Shown one piece after another: positions 30,238 to 40,305 of a stretch of DNA of 64,000 nt (its first letter is position 1; each line of letters starts with the position of its first letter). Location: the NCBI RefSeq assembly GCF_021513215.1, contig NZ_CP090975.1:1881001-1945000 (forward strand), given 5' to 3'. Origin of the DNA: Suttonella sp. R2A3 (lineage in GTDB: Bacteria > Pseudomonadota > Gammaproteobacteria > Cardiobacteriales > Cardiobacteriaceae). Position numbers and translations under genes: made by a program. Under the pieces are notes generated by a model, which made no database searches, was not told the origin of the DNA, and saw nothing but the letters and a program-made list of their open reading frames with translations.

Positions 30238-31185
30238 ATGCGCGCGGTGTTTCTAGATGCGGCAACGTTTTCCCCTGAGGTGAGCTTAATACCACCTGAT
30301 GGGGTGAGCGATTGGCAAAGCTATGGGGCCACAGAGCAGGACGAAGCGCTAATCATTGAGCGCCTACAAGACGCTGAGATTGCTGTGATCAATAAGGTGG
30401 TGATCACAGCATCGATTATTGATCAATTACCGAAGCTCAAAATGATCCAGGTCACAGCTACCGGGGTCGATAATGTTGATGCCAAGGCCTGTGCCACGAA
30501 GAATATTGAAATAAGTAATGTGGCCGGCTACGCGCAAGGGAGCGTCCCTGAGCATACGTTTATGTTAATGCTCTCTGCTATGCGGGCGCTGCGCTATTAC
30601 AACGATGCGGTCAATACAGGGCGTTGGCGTGAAGAAGGTGGATTTTGCTTAAACGATGTTGCGCTTTATGACCTGCAAGGTAAAACCTTAGGGATCATTG
30701 GCGCGGGTGAGATTGGCCGGCGAGTTGCGGGGATTGCGCGCGCTTTTGCGATGACCGTTTTACTTGCTGAACGGCCGGGGTGTGCGCCGCGTAACGCCCA
30801 ATATAGCGCGTTTGATGAGGTGTTAGCACGCAGCGATGTGTTGAGTTTGCATTGTCCACTTAATGAGGAAACCAAAGGGTTAATCAACGCGCAAACGATC
30901 GGCAAAATGCAGCGTAAACCACTGGTGATTAACCTTGCTCGCGGTGGGGTGGTGGATAGTCAAGCAGTGGTGGAAGCGTTAGAGAATAAACAGTTATTCG
31001 GTTATGCGAGTGATGTGTTTAGCCAAGAGCCACCAAGCGAAGATGAACCACTACTCGCGATAGCGGATCATCCTCGAGTGGTGTTTACTCCGCATAATGC
31101 CTGGGCCGGGCTCGGCGCGCAAACGCGATTATGGGAAATGCTTCGCGAGCAGGTCACGCAATTTATTCATTCATACCAACCTTAA
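30238..31185 (+). CDS. D-2-hydroxyacid dehydrogenase (glycerate dehydrogenase-like)
   Basis: NAD(P)-dependent oxidoreductase of 316 residues that reduces a 2-keto acid such as hydroxypyruvate or glyoxylate. The Rossmann motif GAGEIG is at 155-160; the catalytic triad is visible as Arg235 (NLARGGVVD), Glu264 (SQEPPSEDEPLL) and His286 (FTPHNAWAG). An AAGGAG site lies 5 bases before ATG 30238; an in-frame GTG 6 bases upstream overlaps that site and is rejected. A small palindrome (GACTCTGAGTC, 30212-30222) lies just ahead of the ribosome site. Substrate is not certain. Confidence 0.88.
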   Translation: MRAVFLDAATFSPEVSLIPPDGVSDWQSYGATEQDEALIIERLQDAEIAVINKVVITASIIDQLPKLKMIQVTATGVDNVDAKACATKNIEISNVAGYAQGSVPEHTFMLMLSAMRALRYYNDAVNTGRWREEGGFCLNDVALYDLQGKTLGIIGAGEIGRRVAGIARAFAMTVLLAERPGCAPRNAQYSAFDEVLARSDVLSLHCPLNEETKGLINAQTIGKMQRKPLVINLARGGVVDSQAVVEALENKQLFGYASDVFSQEPPSEDEPLLAIADHPRVVFTPHNAWAGLGAQTRLWEMLREQVTQFIHSYQP

Positions 31186-31195
31186 GGAACGATCT

Positions 31196-32734
31196 ATGAT
31201 GAAGAAAAAATTAGCCGTAGCACTGATGGCTATCTATTCAGTTGGCGCTTTCGCTGAAGAATATTCGCTGGAAGCGGATGTCGATAAGGCGGTGCTCTAT
31301 TATGACAGCGCGATGATTAGCCGCCATCTTTCAGTATCGATTGATAAACCAGGCAGACATCAAATTGTTGTCAGCAACCCATTAAGCAGTGATATTTCTT
31401 CGATTCGACCAAAGATAAGCGGTGCAACACTGCGACAAGTCTCACTCGCGGCTAATTGGTCAAGTGAGGATTCGGATCTGACCCAGCGTATTACAGAAGT
31501 GCAGAAACAGCTCAATGATGTTAAGCACGCCATCAATATGAATGAACAGATGAGTTCAAAGCTTGCGGCAAGTTTGGAGAATGAGGGGGTGCTTGCGGAG
31601 GTTAACGCAAATATTGATGCGCTCACCAAAACGCACAGCGCGTTAGTCGGGCAACGGGAAGACCTTTATCGTCAGTTGGCGCGTTTAGAAGCCGAGCAGG
31701 AATGGGTCGGTAATGAATTGCAGGTGGCGCAAGCTTTGGTGTTTGATGTATTTTCAGAGCAGGCTGGCGAGATAGAAATGAGCTGGCAGGAGCAAACCCA
31801 CCAAGCCTCATGGCAGCCGCGCAGTCATTGGTCGCTTGATAGCGAAGCAAACAAAATTGATATTGATGCGATCGCTGAAATTACCCAACAAAGCGGGGTT
31901 GATTGGCAAGAGGTGAGCTTGAGTTTGGCGATCACACCACCGGGCTATGCTGATGAGCCCGGGATGTATCCTTGGACGGTTAGTGCCTACGATCCTGAAG
32001 AAGCGGGTGTCAATTATGCCACCCCGGCACCACAACCTAAGGCAATGATGGCCGCTGATGCGGTCATGGAAAGTCGCACACGAACCGCTGTGGCTGTACA
32101 ACAAGGCGTTGATTACCGTATTGATCTGCCAGGAACGTACACCTTGACCAGTAGTCAGAATCAGCAGCAAGTGCCGTACTGGCAGTATAAGGCTGAAGCA
32201 GAAGTCTATTCTGCATTCTATGATTGGATGTATTACACAGACAAGGCGCTGTTGATGGCAAAATGGACGATGCCTGAAGGACCATCGCTTATTCCTGGGC
32301 AGATGAGCTTATATCGTGATGGTGTGCGGGTTGCTGAGCTCTATCAAGATGAACTGATTAGCGCAGGATACGAACAACGCAACAGTTTTGGCTTTGATCC
32401 AGAGATTGAGGTCAAACAAATCACCCCACCTGAATATACCGACAGTCGCGGGTTTATCTCAAAATCGAATGCCATCGCGAAAGAAGTGACCTTTGAGTTA
32501 AGCAACCGTGGTCAGAAAGACAAGCCGGTTCGCCTTTATAGTCGTGTACCGGTTTCTACTCAAGAAATCGTGAGCGTTGAAGCGCATTTTTCACCACAAC
32601 CCGATCAGCGTGATGTGGAAGAGGTTAAGGGCTTGATGCTTTGGCAAAAAGATCTCGGCGCAGGGGAGACCTGGACGGTTGAGAGCGGGTTTGAGGTGGA
32701 ATACCCTAAAGAAAAGAGCTTGCAAGGGTTATAA
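31196..32734 (+). CDS. DUF4139/DUF4140 (mucoidy-inhibitor-like) exported protein
   Basis: Protein of 512 residues with a signal peptide (KKKLAVALMAIYSVGAFAEE). After a short beta-rich N-terminal domain (DUF4140-like) come a coiled-coil (about 95-175) and the C-terminal DUF4139 domain, with landmarks PRSHWSLDS, YKAEAEVYSAFYDW and WTVESGFEVEYPKEK. Family members include eukaryotic and bacterial MuiA-like proteins of unknown activity. It follows the dehydrogenase gene by 10 bases with an AAGGA site before ATG 31196 (a second ATG follows at once), so the two are probably cotranscribed. Confidence 0.8.
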   Translation: MMKKKLAVALMAIYSVGAFAEEYSLEADVDKAVLYYDSAMISRHLSVSIDKPGRHQIVVSNPLSSDISSIRPKISGATLRQVSLAANWSSEDSDLTQRITEVQKQLNDVKHAINMNEQMSSKLAASLENEGVLAEVNANIDALTKTHSALVGQREDLYRQLARLEAEQEWVGNELQVAQALVFDVFSEQAGEIEMSWQEQTHQASWQPRSHWSLDSEANKIDIDAIAEITQQSGVDWQEVSLSLAITPPGYADEPGMYPWTVSAYDPEEAGVNYATPAPQPKAMMAADAVMESRTRTAVAVQQGVDYRIDLPGTYTLTSSQNQQQVPYWQYKAEAEVYSAFYDWMYYTDKALLMAKWTMPEGPSLIPGQMSLYRDGVRVAELYQDELISAGYEQRNSFGFDPEIEVKQITPPEYTDSRGFISKSNAIAKEVTFELSNRGQKDKPVRLYSRVPVSTQEIVSVEAHFSPQPDQRDVEEVKGLMLWQKDLGAGETWTVESGFEVEYPKEKSLQGL

Positions 32735-32760
32735 GCGACTGAATGGTAAGCCTTGCTGAA

Positions 32761-32796
32761 TTGTATTATTAAGTGGCGGTGATTATAATAACCGCC
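32761..32796 (+). promoter_or_regulatory. icd promoter with inverted repeat around the -10 box
   Basis: TTGTAT (32761-32766) and TATAAT (32784-32789) lie 17 bases apart, about 36 bases upstream of the icd start. The -10 box sits between the arms of a perfect 6-base repeat, GGCGGT (32775-32780) and ACCGCC (32791-32796). The layout suits a repressor site that would cover the -10. Confidence 0.65.
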
Positions 32797-32825
32797 GATT
32801 TTGCACAAATACCTAAGGAGACAAC

Positions 32826-34070
32826 ATGCAACATATTCAACGCCCTGAAGGCGGCGAGTTGATTCGCTATGAAAGCGGTAAATTGAGTGTACCGAATAAC
32901 CCAATCGTTGGTTATGTCGAAGGTGATGGTATCGGTCCGGATATCACTGCTGCTTCTTTGCGTGTATGGAACGCAGCGATCGAAAAAGCCTACGGTAGCG
33001 AGCGTAAAATTCATTGGTGTGAGCTCTATATGGGCGAAAAAGCCGCTGGTTTATACGATGGCGATTACTTCCCGAAAGAAACCGTTGATGCGTTAAAAGA
33101 ATTAGTTGTATCGATTAAAGGCCCTTTGACTACGCCAGTCGGCGGTGGCTTCCGTTCGTTGAATGTGGCGCTGCGTCAGCAATTGGATTTGTATGCCTGT
33201 GTACGCCCAGTGCGTTATTACGATGGCGTTCCTTCACCAATGCGTAAACCTGAAGAAATTGATGTTGTGATCTTCCGTGAGAACACCGAAGACGTCTACT
33301 CAGGCATTGAATACAAAGCCGGCACGGATGAGAACAAAAAGTTGGCCAAATTCCTGCGTGAAGAATTCAAAGCAGCATTTTTCGAAGATGCTGGTTTGGG
33401 GGTTAAGCCGGTATCAGCGTTTGGTACCAAGCGTTTGGTGCGTCAAGCGATCGAATACGCGATTGAGCACAACAAGCCTAGCGTGACTTTAGTGCACAAA
33501 GGCAACATCATGAAATTCACCGAAGGCGCGTTCCGTAACTGGGGTTATGAAATCGCTAAGGAAGAATTCCGTGATCAAATCATCACCGAAGACGAGCTGT
33601 GGGATGAGTATGACGGTAAAGCACCAGCAGGCAAGATCGTGGTTAAAGACCGTATTGCTGATGCGATGTTCCAAATGTTGTTGTTGCGTCCTTCAGAGTA
33701 CGATGTGATCGCGACCTTGAACCTCAACGGTGACTACTTATCTGACGCCTTAGCGGCACAAGTTGGCGGGATTGGTATCGCACCTGGCGCAAATATTGGT
33801 GACGGTGTGGCTGTGTTTGAAGCGACTCATGGTACAGCGCCAAAATATGCGGGTATGAACAAGGTTAACCCAAGTTCGCTATTGCTTTCTGGCGTGATGA
33901 TGCTTGAATACATGGGCTGGCAAGAAGCGGCAGACTTAATCAACGACGCGTATCCGAAAGTCATTGCTGATAAAACGGTCACATACGACTTCGCCCGTCT
34001 GATGGATGGCGCAACAGAAGTCTCAACCAGCGCGTTCGCTGATGCATTGATTGCGAAAATCAACGCCTAA
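32826..34070 (+). CDS. icd: Isocitrate dehydrogenase (NADP-dependent)
   Basis: TCA-cycle enzyme of 414 residues that makes 2-oxoglutarate, CO2 and NADPH. It is the E. coli-type dimeric form. The substrate loop [13 protein letters not shown] includes Ser111, equivalent to the serine phosphorylated by AceK in E. coli; the metal and NADP regions appear as [18 protein letters not shown] and [12 protein letters not shown]. An AAGGAG site lies 6 bases before the ATG. An intrinsic terminator follows. Confidence 0.97.
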   Translation: MQHIQRPEGGELIRYESGKLSVPNNPIVGYVEGDGIGPDITAASLRVWNAAIEKAYGSERKIHWCELYMGEKAAGLYDGDYFPKETVDALKELVVSIKGPLTTPVGGGFRSLNVALRQQLDLYACVRPVRYYDGVPSPMRKPEEIDVVIFRENTEDVYSGIEYKAGTDENKKLAKFLREEFKAAFFEDAGLGVKPVSAFGTKRLVRQAIEYAIEHNKPSVTLVHKGNIMKFTEGAFRNWGYEIAKEEFRDQIITEDELWDEYDGKAPAGKIVVKDRIADAMFQMLLLRPSEYDVIATLNLNGDYLSDALAAQVGGIGIAPGANIGDGVAVFEATHGTAPKYAGMNKVNPSSLLLSGVMMLEYMGWQEAADLINDAYPKVIADKTVTYDFARLMDGATEVSTSAFADALIAKINA

Positions 34071-34094
34071 CACGCATTTGAAATGCGACGTTAT

Positions 34095-34121
34095 AAAGCC
34101 CTGTATCTTGCAGGGCTTTTT
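34095..34121 (+). terminator. Intrinsic terminator of icd
   Basis: Nine-base arms AAAGCCCTG / CAGGGCTTT, loop of 7 bases, followed by a T-run. Confidence 0.88.
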
Positions 34122-34144
34122 TATTATTAAACAGGATGCGCTTT

Positions 34145-34471
34145 ATGTCTGAATCACGTCACGAACAGATGCAGCAGTTGTTAATATTGCTTGAAGCACA
34201 GCTGCGCCACCTGGACTGGTGGCAAGACACGCCACCAAGCGCCCAAGCCTTAGCGTCTAAGGAAGCGTTTTGTGTCGATACTTTGTGTTTTAGCGAGTGG
34301 CTGCAATGGCTTTATATCCCAAGAATGCGCAGTTTAGTGCTGATGGAAGAAGCCTTACCAACACAGAGTGGTTTGTTGCCGATGGCCGAAGAAGCCTGGC
34401 GAGGTTGTACAGAAAATACCGAAGCACTACTTCAGCTAATCGCCCAGCTAGACCAGACGATTAACCGTTAG
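34145..34471 (+). CDS. YqcC family protein (DUF446)
   Basis: Small cytoplasmic helical protein of 108 residues matching the YqcC/DUF446 family: LRHLDWWQDTPPSAQALAS, then FCVDTLCFSEWLQWLYIPRM. In enterobacteria the gene lies next to truC, but its function is unknown. ATG 34145 is preferred because CAGGA lies 7 bases upstream; an in-frame ATG at 34136 has no spacing for a ribosome site. It converges on the SIS-domain gene. Confidence 0.8.
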   Translation: MSESRHEQMQQLLILLEAQLRHLDWWQDTPPSAQALASKEAFCVDTLCFSEWLQWLYIPRMRSLVLMEEALPTQSGLLPMAEEAWRGCTENTEALLQLIAQLDQTINR

Positions 34472-34489
34472 TACTAATACTAATCGCGC

Positions 34490-35509
34490 TTAACGCGTTT
34501 CGGTGCGTTTTTTTAAGTTGGGTGGTTGGTCGGTGTTGATACCGCGCACTGCAGAAAGTTCCTCAACCATCATATAAAAGCTTTGAATGCTGGTTAACCC
34601 TTGAAGTGCGGGATGCCCGGCATCAATCAGTGGTAAGTCGCGTTCGCTGACCGAGTCATCGGCTGCAAGTAATACTTTCGCGCCCATCTCACGGAACTGC
34701 CGCGCCGTTTCAATCAGTCCTGCTTGACTGTCATCGGGTGGTGCAAAAATGAGCACCACTTGCTTAGGATTCATTAACGCCATCGGGCCGTGCTTCACTT
34801 CCGCACCGCTAAACGCCTCCCCTTGAATAAGGCATGTTTCTTTGCATTTCAGCGCTGCTTCTTTGGCGATTGCCAGCCCAGCACCGCGACCAATCACATA
34901 CAAACGATCGACCTCCGCTAAAGTGTCAACTGCTTTTGACCAGTCAAGTGCGCATGCCGCATCGAGTTTTTCAGGTAGCGTTTTAAAAGCCTCGGTGAGT
35001 TGCGGATCATCAAATAAATAATTAAACGCGCGCAGGCCAACGGATAAGGTGGCGACGAAGCTCTTGGTTGCGGCCACGCTATGTTCGACCCCTGCGGCAA
35101 TATCGAGCACATGATTACTCGCCTCAGCGAGTGGTGAGGGAATTGTGTTCACCAAAGCTACGCTGTTTAATCCGGCGGCGTGTAGGTTGTTGATGCTATC
35201 GATCAAATCCGGGCTACCACCAGACTGCGAGATAGTGAGCGCTAGCGCGTTACGCAACTGCCAGCGCGTATGATAAATCGTATTTAATGATAAGGGCACC
35301 GAAAGCGCAGGAATACCGCAATAACGCATGAGTAAATAGCCAAGGTATTCCGCGGCATGATCGGAGGTGCCGCGCGCAATGGTGAGCAGTAACTCGGGTG
35401 GTGCGTTACGCAGCGCCTCACCAAAAACAGCAATGTCGTTATGCGTTTCGTGACGCGCGACAACTGATGCGGTTTCACGAATTTCTCGTGCCATAAAAGT
35501 TTCGTTCAT
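34490..35509 (-). CDS. SIS-domain glucosamine-6-phosphate deaminase (NagB-II type)
   Basis: Protein of 339 residues with two tandem SIS domains, similar to the isomerase half of GlmS but without the glutaminase domain. Landmarks are the E-I-R-E-T start, ARGTSDHAAEYLGYL, ISQSGGSPDLIDS, GVEHSVAATKSFVATL and GRGAGLAIAKEAALKCKET. Such stand-alone proteins act as NagB-II, releasing ammonia from glucosamine-6-P to give fructose-6-P. The divergent position next to nanE-nanA-siaPQM fits this last step of sialic acid catabolism. A related sugar-phosphate specificity (AgaS-like) cannot be excluded. Confidence 0.82.
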   Translation of the reverse strand: MNETFMAREIRETASVVARHETHNDIAVFGEALRNAPPELLLTIARGTSDHAAEYLGYLLMRYCGIPALSVPLSLNTIYHTRWQLRNALALTISQSGGSPDLIDSINNLHAAGLNSVALVNTIPSPLAEASNHVLDIAAGVEHSVAATKSFVATLSVGLRAFNYLFDDPQLTEAFKTLPEKLDAACALDWSKAVDTLAEVDRLYVIGRGAGLAIAKEAALKCKETCLIQGEAFSGAEVKHGPMALMNPKQVVLIFAPPDDSQAGLIETARQFREMGAKVLLAADDSVSERDLPLIDAGHPALQGLTSIQSFYMMVEELSAVRGINTDQPPNLKKRTETR

Positions 35510-35559
35510 AACATCCTCAACTCTATCATCATTTTATGCCTATTGTAACGAACTCTGTG

Positions 35560-35574
35560 CAACACACCGTGTTG
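35560..35574. promoter_or_regulatory. Small inverted repeat upstream of nagB-II-like gene
   Basis: CAACAC / GTGTTG separated by ACC, about 50 bases upstream of the minus-strand SIS gene. Possibly an operator; weak on its own. Confidence 0.3.
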
Positions 35575-35668
35575 TTGCCACTAATTAACAATTTTCTGGT
35601 TTTTATCCGCCACCTGTTTTAAACCTAGTGAGGTAGTACAATAAATAGAAATAATTTACCGAAATAAT

Positions 35669-35700
35669 AAAATAATTTGAAATTGATTTCAAATTATTTT
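35669..35700. promoter_or_regulatory. 15-bp palindrome, candidate RpiR (NanR/SiaR-like) operator
   Basis: Perfect 15-base arms AAAATAATTTGAAAT and ATTTCAAATTATTTT around a TG centre, in the divergent region between the SIS gene and nanE, 55 bases before nanE. The core TTTGAAAT-N2-ATTTCAAA resembles the TGAAAT/ATTTCA half-sites of RpiR-family regulators. A TTGAAA inside it (35678-35683) and a TATGCT at 35699-35704 could be promoter boxes (spacing 15), so binding would block transcription. The regulator gene itself is in the operon. Confidence 0.7.
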
Positions 35701-35754
35701 ATGCTAGAGCCTTCCTGCAACAGGCGTATTTGCCTACGAATTTTGGAGTGTTTC

Positions 35755-36441
35755 ATGACGAGTATCGCTGCGTTACAAGGCAAATTGATTGTTTCTTGCC
35801 AGGCGTTGCCTCATGAGCCACTACATTCCTCTTTTATTATGGGTCGAATGGCTCTAGCTGCGGAGCAGGGTGGTGCTGCAGGGATTCGCGCGAACTCTGC
35901 CGCTGATATCTCAGAAATCCGCAAACACACCGACCTACCGATTATTGGCATTGTGAAACGCGATTACCCCGATAGCGAGGTGTTTATCACTGCGACGATG
36001 GATGAGGTCGATGAACTGATGGGCGTTATTCCGGAGATTATCGCCTTGGATGCGCGCAACACGCTTCGCCCACAAGGACAAACATTAGAAGCGTTTATCC
36101 TTGCGATTCGCGAGAAGTATCCTCGGGTGTTATTAATGGCTGACTGCGCGACGATTGACGAAATGCAACAGGCTGAAAAGTTAGGCTTTGATTTTATTGG
36201 CACCACGTTAGTCGGCTATACCGCCGAAAGCCGTGGACAGTTGATTGAAGCTGATGATTTTGCGTTGATTCGTAAAGCGCTGGCGACCCTCAAAACGCCG
36301 ATCATTGCCGAAGGTAACATCAATACCCCTGAGAAAGTGCGACGTGTGCTAGAGCTGGGGGTATTTAGCGTGGTGGTAGGATCGGCGATTACTCGGCCTC
36401 AGTGGATTACTGAACAATTTGTCGCCGCGACACAGCTTTAA
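35755..36441 (+). CDS. nanE: N-acetylmannosamine-6-phosphate 2-epimerase
   Basis: TIM-barrel epimerase of 228 residues that turns ManNAc-6-P into GlcNAc-6-P. Family segments include KLIVSCQALPHEPLH, AEQGGAAGIRANS, IGIVKRDYPDSEVFITAT, LMADCATIDEM and AEGNINTPEKVRRVLELG. ATG 35755 follows TTGGAG and gives the normal N-terminus; a longer ORF start runs into the palindrome and is rejected. First gene of the sialic acid operon. Confidence 0.95.
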   Translation: MTSIAALQGKLIVSCQALPHEPLHSSFIMGRMALAAEQGGAAGIRANSAADISEIRKHTDLPIIGIVKRDYPDSEVFITATMDEVDELMGVIPEIIALDARNTLRPQGQTLEAFILAIREKYPRVLLMADCATIDEMQQAEKLGFDFIGTTLVGYTAESRGQLIEADDFALIRKALATLKTPIIAEGNINTPEKVRRVLELGVFSVVVGSAITRPQWITEQFVAATQL

Positions 36442-36455
36442 TTATGGAGTTCTTA

Positions 36456-37349
36456 ATGGCTAAAAAATCTTCTCTTTCCGGTTTATTTTCAGCGTTATTG
36501 GTACCTTTTGATGCCGATGGTCAGGTTAATGAGGCTGGTCTCAGACAAGTAGTCCGTCATAACCTTGATCAGATGCAGGTTGATGGTCTCTATGTCGGTG
36601 GCTCAACGGGCGAAAACTTCATGCTCGATGTGGCGACTAAAAAGCAAATTTTTGCCATTGCCAAAGATGAGGCGGGCGATAAGGGTAAGTTGATCGCGCA
36701 AATCGGCGGACCAAACCTCTATGAGGCGATTGATTTGGCTGCCTATGCGAAAGATCTTGGCTATGACGCGCTCTCAGCCGTGACGCCTTTTTACTACAAA
36801 TTCAGCTTTGCTGAGGTCAAGCAATACTACTTTGACATTCTAGAGGCGGTTGATGCACCGATGATTGTGTACTCGATTCCATTTTTAACCGGGGTTGAGA
36901 TCGGCTTAGCGCAATTCGCTGAGCTTTTTGCCCACGAACGAATCATTGGCGTCAAGTTCACTGCGGCAGATTTTTACTTGCTCGAGCGCTTGCGCAGCGC
37001 CTACCCAGATCATCTGATCTATTCCGGTTTTGATGAAATGCTTCTACCAGCGATGGTCAATCAAGTCGATGGGGCAATTGGGTCAACGTATAACGTCAAT
37101 GGTGTTCGTGCACGAGAGATTATGGATCTTGCCCAAGCTGGCGATTTTGCTGCAGCACGGCGCATACAACAGCAAAGCAACGATTTGATCAGCGCGATTT
37201 TAGACAATGGCCTGTACCCAACGATCAAGCAATTATTGGTGCTTGCCGGTTGTAATCAGGGCCCATTTTTATCACGCAAACCAATGGCTAGTGCCACAGA
37301 GGCACAAATCGTGCGCGCCAAAGAGATTTACCAACAATTTCTTGCCTAG
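36456..37349 (+). CDS. nanA: N-acetylneuraminate lyase
   Basis: Class I aldolase of 298 residues that splits sialic acid into ManNAc and pyruvate. The GGSTGENFML motif (48-57) binds the pyruvate carboxylate; Tyr139 in MIVYSIP and the Schiff-base Lys167 in IIGVKFTAADF are in place. ATG 36456 is preferred, with GGAG 7 bases upstream; an in-frame ATG at 36444 overlaps that site. It follows nanE closely. Confidence 0.95.
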   Translation: MAKKSSLSGLFSALLVPFDADGQVNEAGLRQVVRHNLDQMQVDGLYVGGSTGENFMLDVATKKQIFAIAKDEAGDKGKLIAQIGGPNLYEAIDLAAYAKDLGYDALSAVTPFYYKFSFAEVKQYYFDILEAVDAPMIVYSIPFLTGVEIGLAQFAELFAHERIIGVKFTAADFYLLERLRSAYPDHLIYSGFDEMLLPAMVNQVDGAIGSTYNVNGVRAREIMDLAQAGDFAAARRIQQQSNDLISAILDNGLYPTIKQLLVLAGCNQGPFLSRKPMASATEAQIVRAKEIYQQFLA

Positions 37350-38354
<1,005 letters not shown>

Positions 38355-38371
38355 GCCGTAACATCCTTATG

Positions 38372-38393
38372 GGGTGGGCGAGATAGCCCACCC
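38372..38393 (+). promoter_or_regulatory. Intercistronic hairpin between siaP and siaQM
   Basis: Perfect 8-base GC-rich arms GGGTGGGC / GCCCACCC with loop GAGATA and no T-run. A stem of this type after a binding-protein gene usually protects the 5' transcript from decay, so more SiaP than SiaQM is made. Confidence 0.65.
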
Positions 38394-38411
38394 ATCTTGT
38401 GGAGATCAATC

Positions 38412-40259
38412 ATGCGTGTTTTAGACAAACTGGAAGAATGGCTCGGCGGTTCGTTATTTTTGCTGATGTTTGTGATATTAATCGCGCAAATCGTCGCCAG
38501 ACAATTGCTCGATATGCCGTTGATCTGGTCCGAAGAAGCCGCACGCTTGATTTTTGTTTATGTCGGGATGCTGGGGATCTCCATCGGTATCCGTAATCAG
38601 CAGCATGTGCTGGTTGATTTTGTCTGTCATTTTTTTTCAGAACATATTCGTCGCTGGGTATTTAGCCTAGTGCAAGTGTTGATCTTTATTTCGATCATGT
38701 TCTTTACCTATTATGGTTTTGTGCTGGTCAAAAAAGCCTCTTTTACCATCGTCTCACTCGATATATCGGATAAATGGCTCTATTTGGCGTTGCCACTGGG
38801 TTCCATCTTGATGCTCTGGCGATTTATCCAAGCGCAGCGTGAGAATTATCAGCAAAAAATCACCCTGATTCCGGCAGTAGCGTATGGTATTTCCGTGCTG
38901 GTCTTGCTGGCGATTTGGGTTCTTGTGCCAAGTTGGTTTGCTGTGCTCAACATTAGTCAATACGTCGATCTCGATCAATCGGCGGTCTATATCGCTTTGG
39001 GTGTGTGGTTGGTGATCATGTTTTTGGGGGTGCCGGTGGGGTGGTCTTTATTTATCGCCACCGTACTCTTTTTCTCGATGACCAGTTGGATTGTCGGCGA
39101 TTTCGCTGCGAAAAAGCTCGTTGATAGCATCAATAGCTTTAGCCTGCTCAGTGTGCCGTTTTTTATCTTAACCGGCATATTAATGAACAGTTCTGGTATC
39201 ACCACCCGCATTTTTAACTTCGCACGTACCATGCTCGGGCATTACACCGGTGGCATGGGGCATGTGAATATTTCTGCTAGTCTGGTGTTTTCTGGGATGT
39301 CTGGGTCAGCGTTAGCGGATGCTGGTGGTCTAGGGCAGCTTGAGATTAAAGCGATGCGTGATGAAGGTTATGACGATGATCTTTGTGGGGGGATTACTGC
39401 GGCATCGTGCATTATTGGTCCGTTAGTACCGCCGAGTATCGCGATGATTATCTACGGTGTCATCGCTAATCAATCAATTGCCGAGCTATTTCTTGCCGGG
39501 TTTATCCCGGGTGTCCTATTAACCGTTGCGCTAATGATAATGAACGCATGGATTTGTCATCGCCGCGGTTATCCACGCGCCGAAAAAGCCAACTGTGCGG
39601 CACGTATCGAAGCATTTAAAGGCGCATTCTGGGCGCTATTAACACCGATTATCATCATTGGTGGGATTTTCTCGGGCTATTTTACTGCCACTGAAGCCGC
39701 AGGCGTTGCGGCGCTGTATTCGATTGTTTTAGGGATGCTGTACCGCGAGCTTAGCTGGGAAAAGCTGTTTAAGAGCTGCGTTGAGGCGATGGCGATCAGT
39801 GGTGTGACCGTGCTGATGGTGATGGCGGTAACCTTCTTTGGTGATATGATCGCACGTGAACAAGTAGCGATTAAAATCGCTGAAGGGTTTATGAGCGTTG
39901 CCTCATCGGCGCTTATTGTACTGCTGATGATTAATTTATTGCTGCTGTTTTTGGGTATGTTTATCGATGCCTTAGCATTGCAATTTTTGGTGCTGCCGAT
40001 GTTAATCCCGATTGCGCAGCATTTTAATATCGATCTGATTTTCTTCGGGGTGATGACCACGCTGAATATGATGATCGGTATCTTAACCCCGCCGATGGGA
40101 ATGGCGCTGTTCGTGGTCGCGCGTGTGGGCAATATGCCGGTGAGTACGGTGGCCAGAGGGGTGTTGCCGTTTTTAGTGCCGATCTTCGTTGCGCTGATTT
40201 TGATCACGCTCTTCCCGCAAATCGTCACATTTTTGCCGAACTTATTACTCGCCAATTAA
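38412..40259 (+). CDS. siaT: Fused TRAP transporter permease SiaQM (SiaT)
   Basis: Membrane protein of 615 residues joining the small DctQ subunit (about 1-165, with [19 protein letters not shown]) to the large DctM subunit (about 195-615) through an extra linker helix. DctM signatures are [33 protein letters not shown] and [14 protein letters not shown]; the C-terminus has [13 protein letters not shown]. It uses the Na+ gradient to import SiaP-bound sialic acid. Fused permeases are typical of Haemophilus-type sialic acid TRAP systems. ATG 38412 follows GGAGA; a TTG 15 bases upstream is less likely. Confidence 0.94.
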   Translation: MRVLDKLEEWLGGSLFLLMFVILIAQIVARQLLDMPLIWSEEAARLIFVYVGMLGISIGIRNQQHVLVDFVCHFFSEHIRRWVFSLVQVLIFISIMFFTYYGFVLVKKASFTIVSLDISDKWLYLALPLGSILMLWRFIQAQRENYQQKITLIPAVAYGISVLVLLAIWVLVPSWFAVLNISQYVDLDQSAVYIALGVWLVIMFLGVPVGWSLFIATVLFFSMTSWIVGDFAAKKLVDSINSFSLLSVPFFILTGILMNSSGITTRIFNFARTMLGHYTGGMGHVNISASLVFSGMSGSALADAGGLGQLEIKAMRDEGYDDDLCGGITAASCIIGPLVPPSIAMIIYGVIANQSIAELFLAGFIPGVLLTVALMIMNAWICHRRGYPRAEKANCAARIEAFKGAFWALLTPIIIIGGIFSGYFTATEAAGVAALYSIVLGMLYRELSWEKLFKSCVEAMAISGVTVLMVMAVTFFGDMIAREQVAIKIAEGFMSVASSALIVLLMINLLLLFLGMFIDALALQFLVLPMLIPIAQHFNIDLIFFGVMTTLNMMIGILTPPMGMALFVVARVGNMPVSTVARGVLPFLVPIFVALILITLFPQIVTFLPNLLLAN

Positions 40260-40305
40260 GTGATGTTGCGTCACAATCCCTTACTTAAGCTTACCTCAGA
40301 GGTTT

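Noticed and set aside
39677-40255. Minus-strand ORF of 192 codons opposite siaQM
   Set aside because: Composition rich in Ile, Ser and Thr mirrors the hydrophobic codons of the permease; shadow frame.
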